A DNA stretch of 64,000 bases from Stutzerimonas stutzeri (GCF_024448955.1 NZ_JAMOIH010000017.1:54224-118223); one strand, 5' to 3'; counted from the first letter of the stretch, positions 7,595 through 18,099 are shown. The notes: generated from the letters alone by a model not told the origin. Numbers and translations: made by a program.

Positions 7595-7608
7595 TTGATT
7601 CAGGTCAA
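7595..7608 (-). promoter_or_regulatory. Anr/Fnr box upstream of ccpR
   Basis: TTGATTCAGGTCAA matches the Fnr/Anr consensus TTGAT-N4-ATCAA with a single G-for-A change in the second half site. It is centred about 68 bases upstream of the ccpR start codon, so activation by Anr under oxygen limitation is likely. Confidence 0.7.
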
Positions 7609-7850
7609 GCGGAAGCGAAACTTTAGATGCGTGCTATCTATTAGCTTGCTACTAAATATTTCGATAAGACTTGGATGCCGGCGCGTCATGATCCAGTCGA
7701 GAGATACCTGTCCGATCTGTCAGCCACTAGCCCGCACGCTTGTTGTCCGCCGCCTCGGGGCGTATGTCCGCCAGCTTGCAGCAGGGCAATGGCAGCGCCA
7801 GAATGGCGGCATCAATCGTGGCCATAAGACCACTCCAGCAAGGATTCCCG

Positions 7851-10295
7851 ATGCCCCAAACTGACGCTGCCGGCCTGCGCCTGGCGCCCGATGCGCTGAC
7901 CCGCCCCTTCGAACCCAGCCAGTTCGACTTCAAGACCACTGATGAACTGGAACCTTTTCTAGGGGTTCTCGGCCAGGAGCGAGCCGTCGAGGCCCTGCAA
8001 TTCGGCGTGGCGATGCCGCGTCCCGGTTACAACGTCTTCGTGATGGGCGAGCCGGGTACGGGGCGTTTCTCCTTCGTGCGGCGTTACCTCAAGGCTGAAG
8101 GCAAGCGTCTGGATACGCCGTCGGATTGGGTGTACGTGAATAATTTTGACGAGCCCCGTGAGCCGCGCGTAGTGGAACTGCCCCAGGGCGGCGCGGGGGA
8201 ATTCATCGCCGACATCGGTCAACTGATCGACAATCTCATGGCGACCTTCCCGGCGGTGTTCGAACATCCGAGCTTCCAGCAGAAGAAGAGCGCCATCGAC
8301 CGCGCCTTCAATCAGCGCTACGACAAAGCGCTCGATGTGATCGAGAAGCTCGCGCTGGAGAAGGAAATCGCGCTTTACCGCGACAGCAGCAATATAGCCT
8401 TCACGCCGATGAAAGACGGCAAGTCGATGGACGAAGCCGAGTTCGCGCAACTGCCGGAGGCGGATCGCGAGCGCTACCACGAAGATATTTCCGCGCTGGA
8501 AGTGCAGCTGAACGAGGGGCTCGCCAGCCTGCCGCAGTGGAAGCGCGAGTCGAGCAACCAGTTGCGTCAGCTCAACGATGAAACCATCAGCCAGGCATTG
8601 CAGCCGCTGCTGGCGCCGCTGTCGGAAAAATACGGTGAAAACGCGAGCATCGAAGCATATTTGCAGGCCGTGCAGGTCAACCTGCTGAAGACCGTGGTGG
8701 AGCAACTGGTCGACGAGAATCGCCCGGACGCCCAGACCCGCCAGCTGCTGGAAGAACAGTACAGCCCAAGCCTGGTGGTCGGGCACCCGCTGGACGGCGG
8801 TGCACCGGTGGTGTTCGAACCGCACCCCACCTACGACAACCTGTTCGGCCGCATCGAGTACAGCACCGATCAGGGCGCGCTTTACACCAGTTATCGGCAG
8901 CTGCGTCCGGGTGCGTTGCACCGCGCCAACGGCGGCTTCCTGATGCTCGAAGCGGAGAAAATGCTCAGCGAGCCCTTCGTCTGGGAAGCGCTCAAGCGTG
9001 CGTTGCAGTCGCGCAAGCTGAAAATGGAATCGCCGCTGGCCGAGCTGGGGCGTCTGGCCACCGTCACCCTGACGCCGGAAGTCATCCCGCTCAACGTCAA
9101 GGTGGTGATCATCGGCTCTCGGCAGCTGTACTACACCCTGCAAGACCTGGATCCGGATTTCCAGGAGATGTTCCGTGTGCTGGTTGATTTCGATGAGGAG
9201 ATTCCGCTGGCCGAGGACAGTCTCGAACAGTTTGCCCAATTGATGAAGACGCGCACCTCGGAAGAGGGCATGGCGCCGCTGACCGCAGCGGCAGTGGCGC
9301 GTCTGGCGACCTACAGCGCGCGCCTGGCCGAGCATCAGGGGCGCTTGTCGGCGCGTATTGGCGACCTGTTCCAACTGGTCAGTGAAGCGGATTTCATTCG
9401 CCAGTTGGCCAAGGACGAGGTGACCGATGTCGGCCACATCGAGCGAGCGCTGAAAGCCAAGGCGACCCGGACCGGTCGTGTCTCGGCACGAATTCTCGAG
9501 GACATTCTCGCTGGGGTTATCCTCATCGACAGCGAAGGCGCGGCTATCGGCAAGTGCAACGGACTCACCGTTCTGGAAGTCGGCGACTCAGCGTTCGGCA
9601 TGCCGGCGCGCATCTCCGCCACCGTCTATCCGGGTGGCTCGGGGATCGTCGATATCGAGCGCGAGGTCAACCTCGGCCAGCCGATTCACTCCAAGGGCGT
9701 GATGATCCTGACCGGCTTTCTCGGCAGCCGCTACGCGCAGGAATTCCCGCTTGAGATCTCCGCCAGCATCGCGCTGGAGCAGTCCTACGGTTACGTCGAC
9801 GGCGACAGTGCCTCGCTCGGCGAATGCTGTGCGTTGATCTCAGCCATTTCACGTACGCCGTTGAAGCAGTGCTTCGCCATCACCGGCTCGATCAACCAGT
9901 TCGGTGAAGTGCAGGCGGTTGGTGGGGTGAACGAGAAGATCGAAGGCTTCTTCCGTCTCTGCGAAGCGCGCGGCCTGACCGGCGAGCAAGGCGCGATCAT
10001 ACCTTTCGCCAATGTGACCACATTGATGCTCGATGAGCGTGTGCTGGAAGCCGTACGTCAGGGGCGCTTCCACGTATATGCGGTCCGCCATGTGGATGAG
10101 GCGCTTTCGCTGCTGGTGGGCGAGCCGGTAGGTGCGGCGGACAAGGACGGAAACTTCCCCCGAGGCAGCGTTAACGGCCGGGTGGTGGAGCGCTTGCGCG
10201 ATATCGCCGAGATCGAACTCGAGGACGACAGCAAAAGCGATGCGGCGTCTCCGGAGGAGGTGCTGGCACAAGCGAAGGGGGGCGAGCAGAACTGA
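7851..10295 (+). CDS. Lon-like ATP-dependent protease (LonB-type, S16 family)
   Basis: An 814-residue protein. ATG at 7851 (MPQTDAAGLRL) has AAGGA 7-8 bases upstream; the ATG at 7740 would add an unrelated 37-residue leader. An N-terminal AAA module contains GEPGTGRFS, a Walker A with Arg where Lys is usual, followed by an inserted helical region (about 150-300). The C-terminal S16 protease domain has the Ser-Lys dyad at S653 (DGDSASL) and K696 (GGVNEKIEG), spaced 43 residues as in Lon. This is the AAA-plus-Lon-protease type found in many proteobacteria (PA4576-like), distinct from housekeeping Lon. Substrates are unknown. A small conserved gene follows downstream. Confidence 0.88.
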   Translation: MPQTDAAGLRLAPDALTRPFEPSQFDFKTTDELEPFLGVLGQERAVEALQFGVAMPRPGYNVFVMGEPGTGRFSFVRRYLKAEGKRLDTPSDWVYVNNFDEPREPRVVELPQGGAGEFIADIGQLIDNLMATFPAVFEHPSFQQKKSAIDRAFNQRYDKALDVIEKLALEKEIALYRDSSNIAFTPMKDGKSMDEAEFAQLPEADRERYHEDISALEVQLNEGLASLPQWKRESSNQLRQLNDETISQALQPLLAPLSEKYGENASIEAYLQAVQVNLLKTVVEQLVDENRPDAQTRQLLEEQYSPSLVVGHPLDGGAPVVFEPHPTYDNLFGRIEYSTDQGALYTSYRQLRPGALHRANGGFLMLEAEKMLSEPFVWEALKRALQSRKLKMESPLAELGRLATVTLTPEVIPLNVKVVIIGSRQLYYTLQDLDPDFQEMFRVLVDFDEEIPLAEDSLEQFAQLMKTRTSEEGMAPLTAAAVARLATYSARLAEHQGRLSARIGDLFQLVSEADFIRQLAKDEVTDVGHIERALKAKATRTGRVSARILEDILAGVILIDSEGAAIGKCNGLTVLEVGDSAFGMPARISATVYPGGSGIVDIEREVNLGQPIHSKGVMILTGFLGSRYAQEFPLEISASIALEQSYGYVDGDSASLGECCALISAISRTPLKQCFAITGSINQFGEVQAVGGVNEKIEGFFRLCEARGLTGEQGAIIPFANVTTLMLDERVLEAVRQGRFHVYAVRHVDEALSLLVGEPVGAADKDGNFPRGSVNGRVVERLRDIAEIELEDDSKSDAASPEEVLAQAKGGEQN

Positions 10296-10470
10296 CCGGT
10301 TCTGCATTGAGCAAAAACCGGACGGAACGATACGGCCGGCGGCGGGTCTGCAGTGGACGAGAATTCCCACTCTCTGTCCACATGGTTATCCACAACTTCT
10401 GGGGATAAACAGGTTGGCCCGCCCATTCGTCCTGGATGACGGTGCGCAACCGAGCGCGAGGATCGCCGTC

Positions 10471-10806
10471 ATGTCGCAAACACTCTGTCTGAATCGTCAA
10501 TGCCTGGGTCTGGTTACCCGTATCGAATGCATCATTCGTCCACTAAACGGCGGACAAGGCTTGTGGACCTTGCTTTGTGCGGCCGGTATCGACGCCGGCC
10601 AACCCACCGCGATCAAGGCGCAGGGCCCATTCCACGGGCCTCGCGAGGCCGAGACGGTGCTACAGGCGATCGCCAGCAATCTTCACGGGCAGGGTTATTG
10701 TGAATCCGACTCGCCGTCGATCTGGCAGCTGCACATGCACGCCGAGTTGCGCAAGATCAACGCCAATCAGGCGCGCTATCTGAGCGGTTGGGAATCCAGA
10801 ACCTGA
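10471..10806 (+). CDS. Conserved hypothetical protein (PA4575-like)
   Basis: A 111-residue soluble protein beginning MSQTLCLNRQCLGLVTRIECI and ending LRKINANQARYLSGW. No recognised domain. The ATG at 10471 fits where the coherent coding begins; an open frame extending back into the Lon-like gene is Arg-rich shadow sequence. It has the composition of a real protein and occupies the position of a conserved Pseudomonas gene next to the Lon-like protease (from recall). A DnaA-box-like TTATCCACA lies on each side, at 10386-10394 and 10873-10881. Function unknown. Confidence 0.65.
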   Translation: MSQTLCLNRQCLGLVTRIECIIRPLNGGQGLWTLLCAAGIDAGQPTAIKAQGPFHGPREAETVLQAIASNLHGQGYCESDSPSIWQLHMHAELRKINANQARYLSGWESRT

Positions 10807-10970
10807 TTCCTGGCGACGCTCGTGCTGGGCTAGCAGAGCTGACTTTGCGAATCGAGCCGGCGCTCAAGATTCTTATCCACACGAAAATCTGCTGTCATAA
10901 AGGCATTCTTGAAGGCGCTGTGGCGCTGCGTATACTCGCTGCCGATATCAGCTCCTCATAGTGAGAACAG

Positions 10971-11459
10971 ATGGAACGCTTCGTCGAGAACACCATGTAT
11001 GCGGCCCGCTGGCTGCTTGCGCCTATTTACTTCGGCCTGGCATTCGCCCTGCTGGCCTTGGCGATCAAGTTCTTTCAGGAAATTTGGCACATCCTCCCGG
11101 CCGTGCTCTCGCTGAGCGAAGGCGATCTGATCCTCAAACTGCTTTCGCTGATCGACATGGCGCTGGTCGGTGGCCTGCTGGTCATGGTGATGCTCTCTGG
11201 TTACGAGAATTTCGTATCGCAACTGAACGTCGATGAGGGCAAGGAAAAGCTAGATTGGCTGGGGAAGATCGATTCCGGCTCGTTGAAAATGAAGGTCGCG
11301 GCATCGATCGTGGCGATCTCATCCATTCATCTATTGCGCATGTTCATGGACGCTCAGCAGCTCGAGAGCGAGCAATTGATGTGGTACGTGATCATTCATT
11401 TGACGTTCGTCTTCTCCGCCTTCGCCATGGGTTATCTGGACAAGATCACCAAGCACTGA
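10971..11459 (+). CDS. YqhA/UPF0114-family membrane protein
   Basis: A 162-residue inner-membrane protein with four hydrophobic segments. Family features are [22 protein letters not shown] at the N terminus, [52 protein letters not shown], and a final helix ending MGYLDKI. UPF0114/TIGR00645 members are uncharacterised. It is monocistronic between a conserved hypothetical gene and fklB. Confidence 0.85.
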   Translation: MERFVENTMYAARWLLAPIYFGLAFALLALAIKFFQEIWHILPAVLSLSEGDLILKLLSLIDMALVGGLLVMVMLSGYENFVSQLNVDEGKEKLDWLGKIDSGSLKMKVAASIVAISSIHLLRMFMDAQQLESEQLMWYVIIHLTFVFSAFAMGYLDKITKH

Positions 11460-11572
11460 GCGAAAATCTTCCAGCTGCAAGTCGCACGTTTAGGCCACGA
11501 GGTGAGTGAACGGGCAGGCCGGGCCGCAAGCTGTGCTAGGCTAGCCGCCCTTTTTTCCAGCGGAGCTCAGGC

Positions 11573-12190
11573 ATGACCGACCTCAACCTAACCACCGACG
11601 AAACGCGCGTGAGCTATGGCATCGGCCGCCAGCTGGGCGATCAGCTGCGCGAGAATCCGCCGCCCGGCATCAGCTTGGATGCGGTCATCGCTGGGATCCG
11701 CGACGCCTTTGGCGGTGTGGCCAGCCAGGTCAGCCCGGAAGACCTGAACGCCAGCTTCGCCGTGATCCGCGAGCGCATGCAGGCCGAAGCCCAGAAGAAG
11801 GCCGAAGCCGCTGCCGGCGAGGGTAAGGCGTTCCTCGCCGAAAATGCCAAGCGCGAAGGCGTCATCACCCTGGCCTCGGGGCTGCAGTACGAAGTTCTGA
11901 CAGCCGGCGAAGGCGCTAAGCCGAGCCGTGAGGATCAGGTCCGTACGCATTACCACGGCACCCTGATCGACGGCACTGTATTCGACAGCTCCTACCAGCG
12001 CGGCCAGCCTGCCGAGTTTCCTGTGGGCGGCGTGATCGCCGGCTGGACCGAAGCGCTGCAACTGATGGGCGTCGGCAGCAAGTGGCGTCTCTATGTGCCG
12101 AGTGAACTTGCCTACGGCGCCCAGGGTGTCGGCAGCATTCCGCCACACAGCGTGCTGGTTTTTGATGTCGAGTTGCTGGCCGTTCTGTAA
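11573..12190 (+). CDS. fklB: FKBP-type peptidyl-prolyl cis-trans isomerase FklB
   Basis: A 205-residue protein with an N-terminal helical dimerisation domain (about 1-85, ...DETRVSYGIGRQLGDQL) and a C-terminal FKBP domain (about 100-205: ITLASGLQYEVL, VRTHYHGTLIDGTVFDSSY, GVIAGWTEALQLM, WRLYVPSELAYGA, LVFDVELL). No signal peptide is seen, so it is cytoplasmic, as expected for FklB. The catalytic-pocket aromatics (Y, F, W, Y) are all in place. It converges with the small gene at 12205-12432, leaving only 14 bases between them. Confidence 0.92.
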   Translation: MTDLNLTTDETRVSYGIGRQLGDQLRENPPPGISLDAVIAGIRDAFGGVASQVSPEDLNASFAVIRERMQAEAQKKAEAAAGEGKAFLAENAKREGVITLASGLQYEVLTAGEGAKPSREDQVRTHYHGTLIDGTVFDSSYQRGQPAEFPVGGVIAGWTEALQLMGVGSKWRLYVPSELAYGAQGVGSIPPHSVLVFDVELLAVL

Positions 12191-12204
12191 CGGCAACCAG
12201 TTCG

Positions 12205-12432
12205 CTACGGGCGCAACGCCCGGGCGTAGGAGAACAGGAACAGGTTGCGTACCTGTTCCTTGAGCACGCAGGGTTCACTGGTGCTCAGCTCCTGCAGATC
12301 CAGGTCGCCCTGGTCACGAAGCTCGTTCAGGGCGTCTCCCTCCAACGAAATGCACACCGCACCGGTATCGCGATCGAGTATGCGCAGGTAGGGTTGTGGG
12401 CGGTCCAGCCATGCATCAATCAGATAAGTCAT
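12205..12432 (-). CDS. Small conserved protein, probably iron-regulated
   Basis: A 75-residue soluble protein (MTYLIDAWLDRPQPYLRILD...). It has no signal peptide, no membrane segment and no recognised domain. The reason to take it seriously is a 19-base Fur-box-like palindrome (12456-12474) starting 24 bases before its start codon. Its position beside fklB and ispB corresponds to P. aeruginosa PA4570, which I recall as an iron-starvation-responsive hypothetical gene; that link rests on memory and synteny. The function is unknown. Confidence 0.65.
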   Translation of the reverse strand: MTYLIDAWLDRPQPYLRILDRDTGAVCISLEGDALNELRDQGDLDLQELSTSEPCVLKEQVRNLFLFSYARALRP

Positions 12433-12455
12433 GTTCGGCTCCAGTTGATTTCCTT

Positions 12456-12474
12456 AATGAGAATAATTGCTATT
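12456..12474 (-). promoter_or_regulatory. Fur box candidate
   Basis: AATGAGAATAATTGCTATT is a near-palindrome of half sites AATGAGAAT and AATAGCAAT, very close to the Fur consensus GATAATGATAATCATTATC. It sits just upstream of the 75-residue gene on the minus strand and far from ispB's promoter, so it should govern the small gene. Confidence 0.6.
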
Positions 12475-12560
12475 TGCAAAGATGCAAGCGCAATATGCTC
12501 TCCGGGATCAATGGCGGATTGGACTGTTGAAGAAGGGCGAGGCGGGCGGATAAGAACTGA

Positions 12561-12579
12561 AGGGTGCCAATTGCACCCT
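12561..12579 (-). terminator. Putative terminator hairpin of ispB
   Basis: AGGGTGC-CAATT-GCACCCT is a perfect 7-bp stem just 11 bases beyond the ispB stop codon on the minus strand. Only a weak T-rich tract follows. Confidence 0.5.
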
Positions 12580-12589
12580 GTTTGCTGGA

Positions 12590-13558
12590 TCAGTGCGTGC
12601 GAGCGACGGCGAAGCGGCTGAGTTCTACCAGTGCATCGCGATACGCGTTGGCCGGAAGCAGTTCAAGACAGTCGATTGCTCGATCGGCATAGTCGCGTGC
12701 CAGGCGTGCGGTGTATTCCAGCGCGCCGCAGGCCTGTACGGCGCTGCGGATGCTTTCGAGGTCTTCGATACCGCCTTTCTGGATGGCCTTGCGCACCAGT
12801 GCGGCCTGCTCATCGGTGCCTTCGCGCATGGTGTAGATCAGCGGCAGGGTCGGCTTGCCTTCAGCCAGGTCGTCACCGACGTTCTTGCCCAGGGTTTCGG
12901 CATCTCCCTGGTAATCGAGCAGGTCATCGACTAGCTGGAAGGCAATGCCAAGATAGTCGCCAAAGGTGCGCAGCGCTTCGCGTTGTTCCTCATTGGCCTC
13001 GGCCAGAGTGGCGGCGCTGTGGGTGGAGGCTTCGAACAGCATGGCCGTCTTGCCGCGAATGACCTCCATATAGATTTCTTCGGTGGTGCTGGCGTCGCGG
13101 ACTTTGGACAGCTGCAGCACCTCGCCTTCGGCAATCACGCGCGTGGCCTGGGAAATGATGCGCATGACTGGCATCGAGCCCAAGTCGACCATCATTTCGA
13201 ACGAACGTGCATAAAGGAAGTCGCCGACCAGTACGCTTGGGGCGTTGCCCCATAGTGCATTGGCGGTGGAGCGGCCGCGGCGCATGCCGGACATGTCGAC
13301 CACGTCGTCATGCAGCAGGGTCGAGGTGTGCAGGAATTCGATGATGGCGGCCAGTAGGCGCAGCTGATCACCCTTGAGGCCGAGCGCGTTGCCGCTGAGC
13401 AGGACCAGCAGCGGACGCAGGCGCTTACCGCCGGCGGAAGTGATGTAGTCCCCGATCTTTTCAACCAGCGGTACGCGAGACGTCAGCTGGTTACGGATGA
13501 TGCCGTCGACTGCGGCAAAATCGTCAGCCACTACTTGGTAAAAGGACTGGGGGTGCAT
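12590..13558 (-). CDS. ispB: Polyprenyl (octaprenyl) diphosphate synthase
   Basis: A 322-residue trans-prenyltransferase that makes the C40/C45 side chain of ubiquinone from FPP and IPP. The two aspartate-rich motifs are intact: DDVVD at 84-88 (LLHDDVVDMSGMRRG) and DDLLD at 211-215 (LVDDLLDYQGD). The GKRLRP IPP-binding motif is near residue 43. It is divergent from rplU, the arrangement known across Pseudomonas. The chain length made is inferred from genus practice (Q9), not from sequence. Confidence 0.93.
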   Translation of the reverse strand: MHPQSFYQVVADDFAAVDGIIRNQLTSRVPLVEKIGDYITSAGGKRLRPLLVLLSGNALGLKGDQLRLLAAIIEFLHTSTLLHDDVVDMSGMRRGRSTANALWGNAPSVLVGDFLYARSFEMMVDLGSMPVMRIISQATRVIAEGEVLQLSKVRDASTTEEIYMEVIRGKTAMLFEASTHSAATLAEANEEQREALRTFGDYLGIAFQLVDDLLDYQGDAETLGKNVGDDLAEGKPTLPLIYTMREGTDEQAALVRKAIQKGGIEDLESIRSAVQACGALEYTARLARDYADRAIDCLELLPANAYRDALVELSRFAVARTH

Positions 13559-13805
13559 CGGGGACGAGTACTCCTCGGAGGTTGCGCGGCATGCTATGGG
13601 GCGGGTCTGGTACTGTCAAGGCGAGGCCAGGCGGCTATTGCGCCGGGTCTGGCGGATGCGTACAATCGCGGACCCTGAACATTCCCCCTGGGCATTTCCC
13701 TGCCTTACGCAATTGCAAGAGCGTCCCTCCGGACCTTGAGCAGCCATGCCAGCCACCAACTATTTCACTTAAGCGCTGGGTGAGCAGGATCAACGGAGAT
13801 ACAAG

Positions 13806-14117
13806 ATGTACGCAGTTATCGTTACTGGCGGCAAGCAATATAAGGTCGCCGAAGGCGAATACCTCAAAATTGAAAAACTCGAAGTTGCCACTGGCGAAGC
13901 AGTCACTTTTGACCGCGTTCTGCTGGTTGGTAACGGCGATGATGTCAAAATCGGCGCTCCGGTGGTCGATGGTGCCAAGGTCACTGCTGAAGTGATTGCT
14001 CAGGGCCGTCACGACAAGGTCACCATCATCAAATTCCGCCGTCGTAAGCACCACATGAAGCGTCAGGGCCACCGTCAGTGGTTCACTGAGGTCAAAATCA
14101 CCGGTATTCAGGGCTAA
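13806..14117 (+). CDS. rplU: 50S ribosomal protein L21
   Basis: A 103-residue L21: [20 protein letters not shown] at the start and [16 protein letters not shown], the basic rRNA-binding segment, near the C terminus. GGAG lies 8 bases upstream of the ATG. It is first of the rplU-rpmA pair. Its 5' leader (about 13.6-13.8 kb) runs divergently from ispB. Confidence 0.97.
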   Translation: MYAVIVTGGKQYKVAEGEYLKIEKLEVATGEAVTFDRVLLVGNGDDVKIGAPVVDGAKVTAEVIAQGRHDKVTIIKFRRRKHHMKRQGHRQWFTEVKITGIQG

Positions 14118-14152
14118 TCGGGCCTGAATCCCCTTATAGGAGTATTGAACTC

Positions 14153-14410
14153 ATGGCACACAAAAAAGCTGGCGGTTCTACCCGCAACGGTCGCGACTCA
14201 GAAGCCAAACGACTTGGCGTGAAGATGTACGGCGGCCAGGTCATCAAGGCCGGTAACATCATCGTGCGTCAGCGCGGCACCCAGTTCCACGCCGGTTACG
14301 GCGTTGGCATGGGCAAGGATCACACCCTGTTCGCGAAAGTCGAAGGCGTGATCAAGTTCGAAGTGAAGGGCGCTTTTGGCCGTCGCTACGTGAGCGTCGT
14401 CGCAGCCTAA
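14153..14410 (+). CDS. rpmA: 50S ribosomal protein L27
   Basis: An 85-residue L27 starting [20 protein letters not shown], the conserved flexible N terminus that reaches the peptidyl-transferase centre. AGGAG lies upstream. It is 35 bases after rplU in the same transcript and is followed by a strong hairpin-T terminator at 14426. Confidence 0.97.
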   Translation: MAHKKAGGSTRNGRDSEAKRLGVKMYGGQVIKAGNIIVRQRGTQFHAGYGVGMGKDHTLFAKVEGVIKFEVKGAFGRRYVSVVAA

Positions 14411-14425
14411 CTGCGGCGTTGCTGG

Positions 14426-14456
14426 AAAAGCCCTGTCATGCGACGGGGCTTTTTTG
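14426..14456 (+). terminator. Intrinsic terminator after rpmA
   Basis: AAAGCCCTGTC...GACGGGGCTTTTTT: an 11-bp stem with one weak pair, a 3-base loop and a T-run, 16 bases after the rpmA stop. It separates the ribosomal pair from obgE. Confidence 0.85.
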
Positions 14457-14546
14457 TTTCTGTATCCTCTATAGGGCTCTTGCAAAACACTGCTTTGCTC
14501 TAGTTTTCGCTGGGTTCTGCAAGACCCTTATATTCCTGTTTTCTAG

Positions 14547-15791
<1,245 letters not shown>

Positions 15792-15897
15792 GACTTGTTG
15801 AATGGTTTGCGGATCTTTGTGCGGGTGCTCGGTGGGCTGGCTCGTCCGTTGCCCGCCGGCATGGTTTTGGCCGGATATTGGATAGAAGGCGGGATCG

Positions 15898-17016
15898 ATG
15901 CGGGACAAGGTGAGCGGCGCGCGGCGCTGGGTAGTTAAGATCGGCAGCGCCTTGCTGACCGCTGATGGTCGCGGTCTCGATCAGGCGGCTATGGCTGTCT
16001 GGGTCGATCAGATGGTGGCGCTGCGGCAGGCCGGGGTCGAACTGGTGCTGGTTTCTTCTGGCGCGGTCGCTGCCGGCATGAGTCGCCTTGGTTGGGCGGC
16101 TCGACCCAAGGCTGTTCACGAGCTGCAGGCTGCGGCTGCGGTGGGGCAGATGGGGCTGATTCGCGCTTGGGAGGCCAGTTTCGGTCGTTGCGAGCAGCAA
16201 ACTGCCCAGGTGTTGGTGACCCATGACGATCTGTCTGACCGCAAGCGCTATCTCAACGCGCGAAGCACGCTGCGTACGCTGATAGATCTAGGTGTGGTGC
16301 CGGTCATCAATGAGAACGATACGGTCGTCACCGACGAGATCCGTTTTGGCGACAACGATACCCTTGGCGCGTTGGTGGCTAATCTGGTCGAGGCCGACTT
16401 GCTAGTTATCCTCACCGATCGCGACGGTATGTTCGATGCCGACCCGCGTACTAATCCTGACGCCAACCTTATCAGTGAGGCGCGCGCCGACGATCCCTCA
16501 CTGGACGCGGTGGCGGGCGCGACGGGCGGCGCGCTGGGTCGTGGGGGTATGCAGACCAAGCTGCGCGCGGCGCGCTTGGCGGCGCGTTCCGGGGCGCATA
16601 CAGTGATTGTCGGAGGGCGCATCGAGAGCGTGTTGACGAGGCTGAAGGCCGGAGAACAGTTGGGTACCCTGCTGGCGCCGGAGTGCGGTCGTCATGCCGC
16701 ACGCAAGCAATGGCTTGCGGGGCATTTGCAGACGCGAGGGTCGTTAACGCTGGATGCTGGCGCGGTGCAGGCGCTCAAGCAGGGGAATCGCAGCTTGCTG
16801 CCTGTCGGCGTCAAGGCGGCGCAAGGCGGGTTTCGGCGGGGTGAGATGGTGGTCTGCGTGGGGCCGGAAGGGCAGGAGGTTGCTCGCGGTCTGGTCAACT
16901 ACAACGCTGCTGAGGCTCAGCGGATCCTGGGGCATTCTTCCGACGAGATCGAGAAGCTATTGGGTTATGTCGACGAGCCCGAGCTTATTCATCGCGACAA
17001 CATGATTCTGGTATGA
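15898..17016 (+). CDS. proB: Glutamate 5-kinase
   Basis: A 372-residue ProB: an amino-acid-kinase domain (about 1-260, [13 protein letters not shown] at the start, [34 protein letters not shown]) followed by a C-terminal PUA domain (about 280-360, [11 protein letters not shown]...[10 protein letters not shown]). It makes gamma-glutamyl phosphate, the first step of proline synthesis. Feedback inhibition by proline acts on the kinase domain. The next gene overlaps it by four bases (ATGA), so the two are translationally coupled. Confidence 0.96.
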   Translation: MRDKVSGARRWVVKIGSALLTADGRGLDQAAMAVWVDQMVALRQAGVELVLVSSGAVAAGMSRLGWAARPKAVHELQAAAAVGQMGLIRAWEASFGRCEQQTAQVLVTHDDLSDRKRYLNARSTLRTLIDLGVVPVINENDTVVTDEIRFGDNDTLGALVANLVEADLLVILTDRDGMFDADPRTNPDANLISEARADDPSLDAVAGATGGALGRGGMQTKLRAARLAARSGAHTVIVGGRIESVLTRLKAGEQLGTLLAPECGRHAARKQWLAGHLQTRGSLTLDAGAVQALKQGNRSLLPVGVKAAQGGFRRGEMVVCVGPEGQEVARGLVNYNAAEAQRILGHSSDEIEKLLGYVDEPELIHRDNMILV

Positions 17017-17486
17017 GGCGCTCGATGCGATTGGCAAAGGCTTTGATGGTGCTGCTGGCTTGTCCTGCAGTAGGCATGGCGCGCGAAGTGGGTGAAGTCG
17101 ACACGGTATTCAAGTGGCTCGGACCGAATCACAAGATCGTGGTGGAGGCGTTCGATGACCCTAAGGTCGAGGGCGTTACCTGCTATCTGTCGAGAGCGAA
17201 GACCGGTGGCATCAAGGGTGGGCTCGGCCTTGCCGAAGATCGCGCCGAGGCGTCGATTGCCTGTCGCCAGGTTGGGCCGATTCGCATGAGTGATGAGCTT
17301 GAAGATGGCGAGGTTGTGTTCAGGGAGCGGACTTCGCTGGTGTTCAAGACCATGCAGGTGGTGCGCTTCTTTGATGAGGCGCGTAACACGTTGGTCTATC
17401 TGGTTTACAGCGACCGGGTGATCGAAGGCAGCCCGCAGAATGCCGTAACGGCCATTCCGATACTCCCTTGGGTGCGCAATCCATAG
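17013..17486 (+). CDS. CreA-family periplasmic protein
   Basis: A 157-residue protein with a signal peptide ([18 protein letters not shown]) and the CreA family body: [50 protein letters not shown] and [19 protein letters not shown]. Two cysteines (in VTCY and IACR) probably form a disulfide in the periplasm. The function of CreA is not established. The start overlaps the proB stop by four bases; an internal ATG at 17025 is an alternative that still leaves a complete signal peptide. Confidence 0.85.
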   Translation: MRRSMRLAKALMVLLACPAVGMAREVGEVDTVFKWLGPNHKIVVEAFDDPKVEGVTCYLSRAKTGGIKGGLGLAEDRAEASIACRQVGPIRMSDELEDGEVVFRERTSLVFKTMQVVRFFDEARNTLVYLVYSDRVIEGSPQNAVTAIPILPWVRNP

Positions 17487-17777
17487 CTGCGTAGACTCAA
17501 GCTTCGCGCCGAGGGCGGCCCTTCACAACAATCTAAAGATCGCGCCGCGTCTTTTGTAGGCGGCGCGCCGCGCGACGAATGCAGGCGACAGCCTGCATCA
17601 AAGCCCAAAAGCTTCGCGCCGGGCCGACCCTCCCGCAGAAAACAAAAGCCATACCGCGTGGCCTTGCAAGTGCGGCCCATGGCAAATGAAGGCCAGAGGC
17701 GCTGCCTGCAGTGCAAGGCGCTATACGAGCCTTCGCTGTGTGGCTTGCTCAAAAAACAGGCACAAAAAAACAGGCAC
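17487..17777. other. Intergenic region with hairpins and short direct repeats
   Basis: No gene is seen in this gap between the converging creA-like gene and rpsT. AAGCTTCGCGCCG occurs twice (17499-17511 and 17609-17621). ATGCAGGC-GACA-GCCTGCAT (17579-17598) is a perfect 8-bp hairpin. GGCGCGCC-rich sequence precedes it, and CAGGCACAAAAAAA is tandemly repeated just before the rpsT terminator. It looks like a patchwork of decayed repeat elements. Confidence 0.55.
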
Positions 17778-17807
17778 AAAAAAACCGGCGCTAGGCCGGT
17801 TTTTTTC
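17778..17807 (-). terminator. Intrinsic terminator of rpsT, symmetrical
   Basis: AAAAAACCGGC-GCTA-GGCCGGTTTTTT: a GC-rich stem flanked by an A-run and a T-run, so it can terminate on both strands. It lies 14 bases beyond the rpsT stop codon. Confidence 0.88.
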
Positions 17808-17820
17808 AAGAACCTGCAGT

Positions 17821-18099
17821 TTAGGCTGCAGCAGCTTCGCCGAGGGCCTTGATGTGGCCGTTCAGGCGGCTCTTGTGACGAGCGGCTTTGTTCTTGTGGA
17901 TGATGCCCTTGTCGGCCATGCGGTCGATTACAGGCACGGCTGCGGTGTAAGCAGTACGAGCTTTTTCCAGATCTTTTGCATCAATGGCCTTGACCACATT
18001 CTTGATGTAGGTGCGGACCATGGAGCGCAGGCTGGCGTTGTGGCTGCGACGCTTCTCAGCCTGAATTGCGCGTTTTTTGGCGGAAGGGCTGTTGGCCAC
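17821..18099 (-). CDS. rpsT: 30S ribosomal protein S20
   Basis: A 92-residue, Lys/Arg/Ala-rich S20 ([22 protein letters not shown]...[12 protein letters not shown]). The start is GTG at 18099, six bases after GAGGAG; upstream in-frame codons to 18399 are not conserved. A non-AUG start is typical of rpsT, where S20 represses its own translation at the weak initiation codon. It is a single gene with a strong terminator. Confidence 0.96.
   Translation of the reverse strand: MANSPSAKKRAIQAEKRRSHNASLRSMVRTYIKNVVKAIDAKDLEKARTAYTAAVPVIDRMADKGIIHKNKAARHKSRLNGHIKALGEAAAA

Noticed and set aside
7959..9437. 492-codon open frame antisense to the Lon-like protease gene
   Set aside because: Long open antisense frames are common in high-GC Pseudomonas codon usage. 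The sequence is His/Gln/Arg-rich, resembles no family, and the sense frame has full protease motifs.
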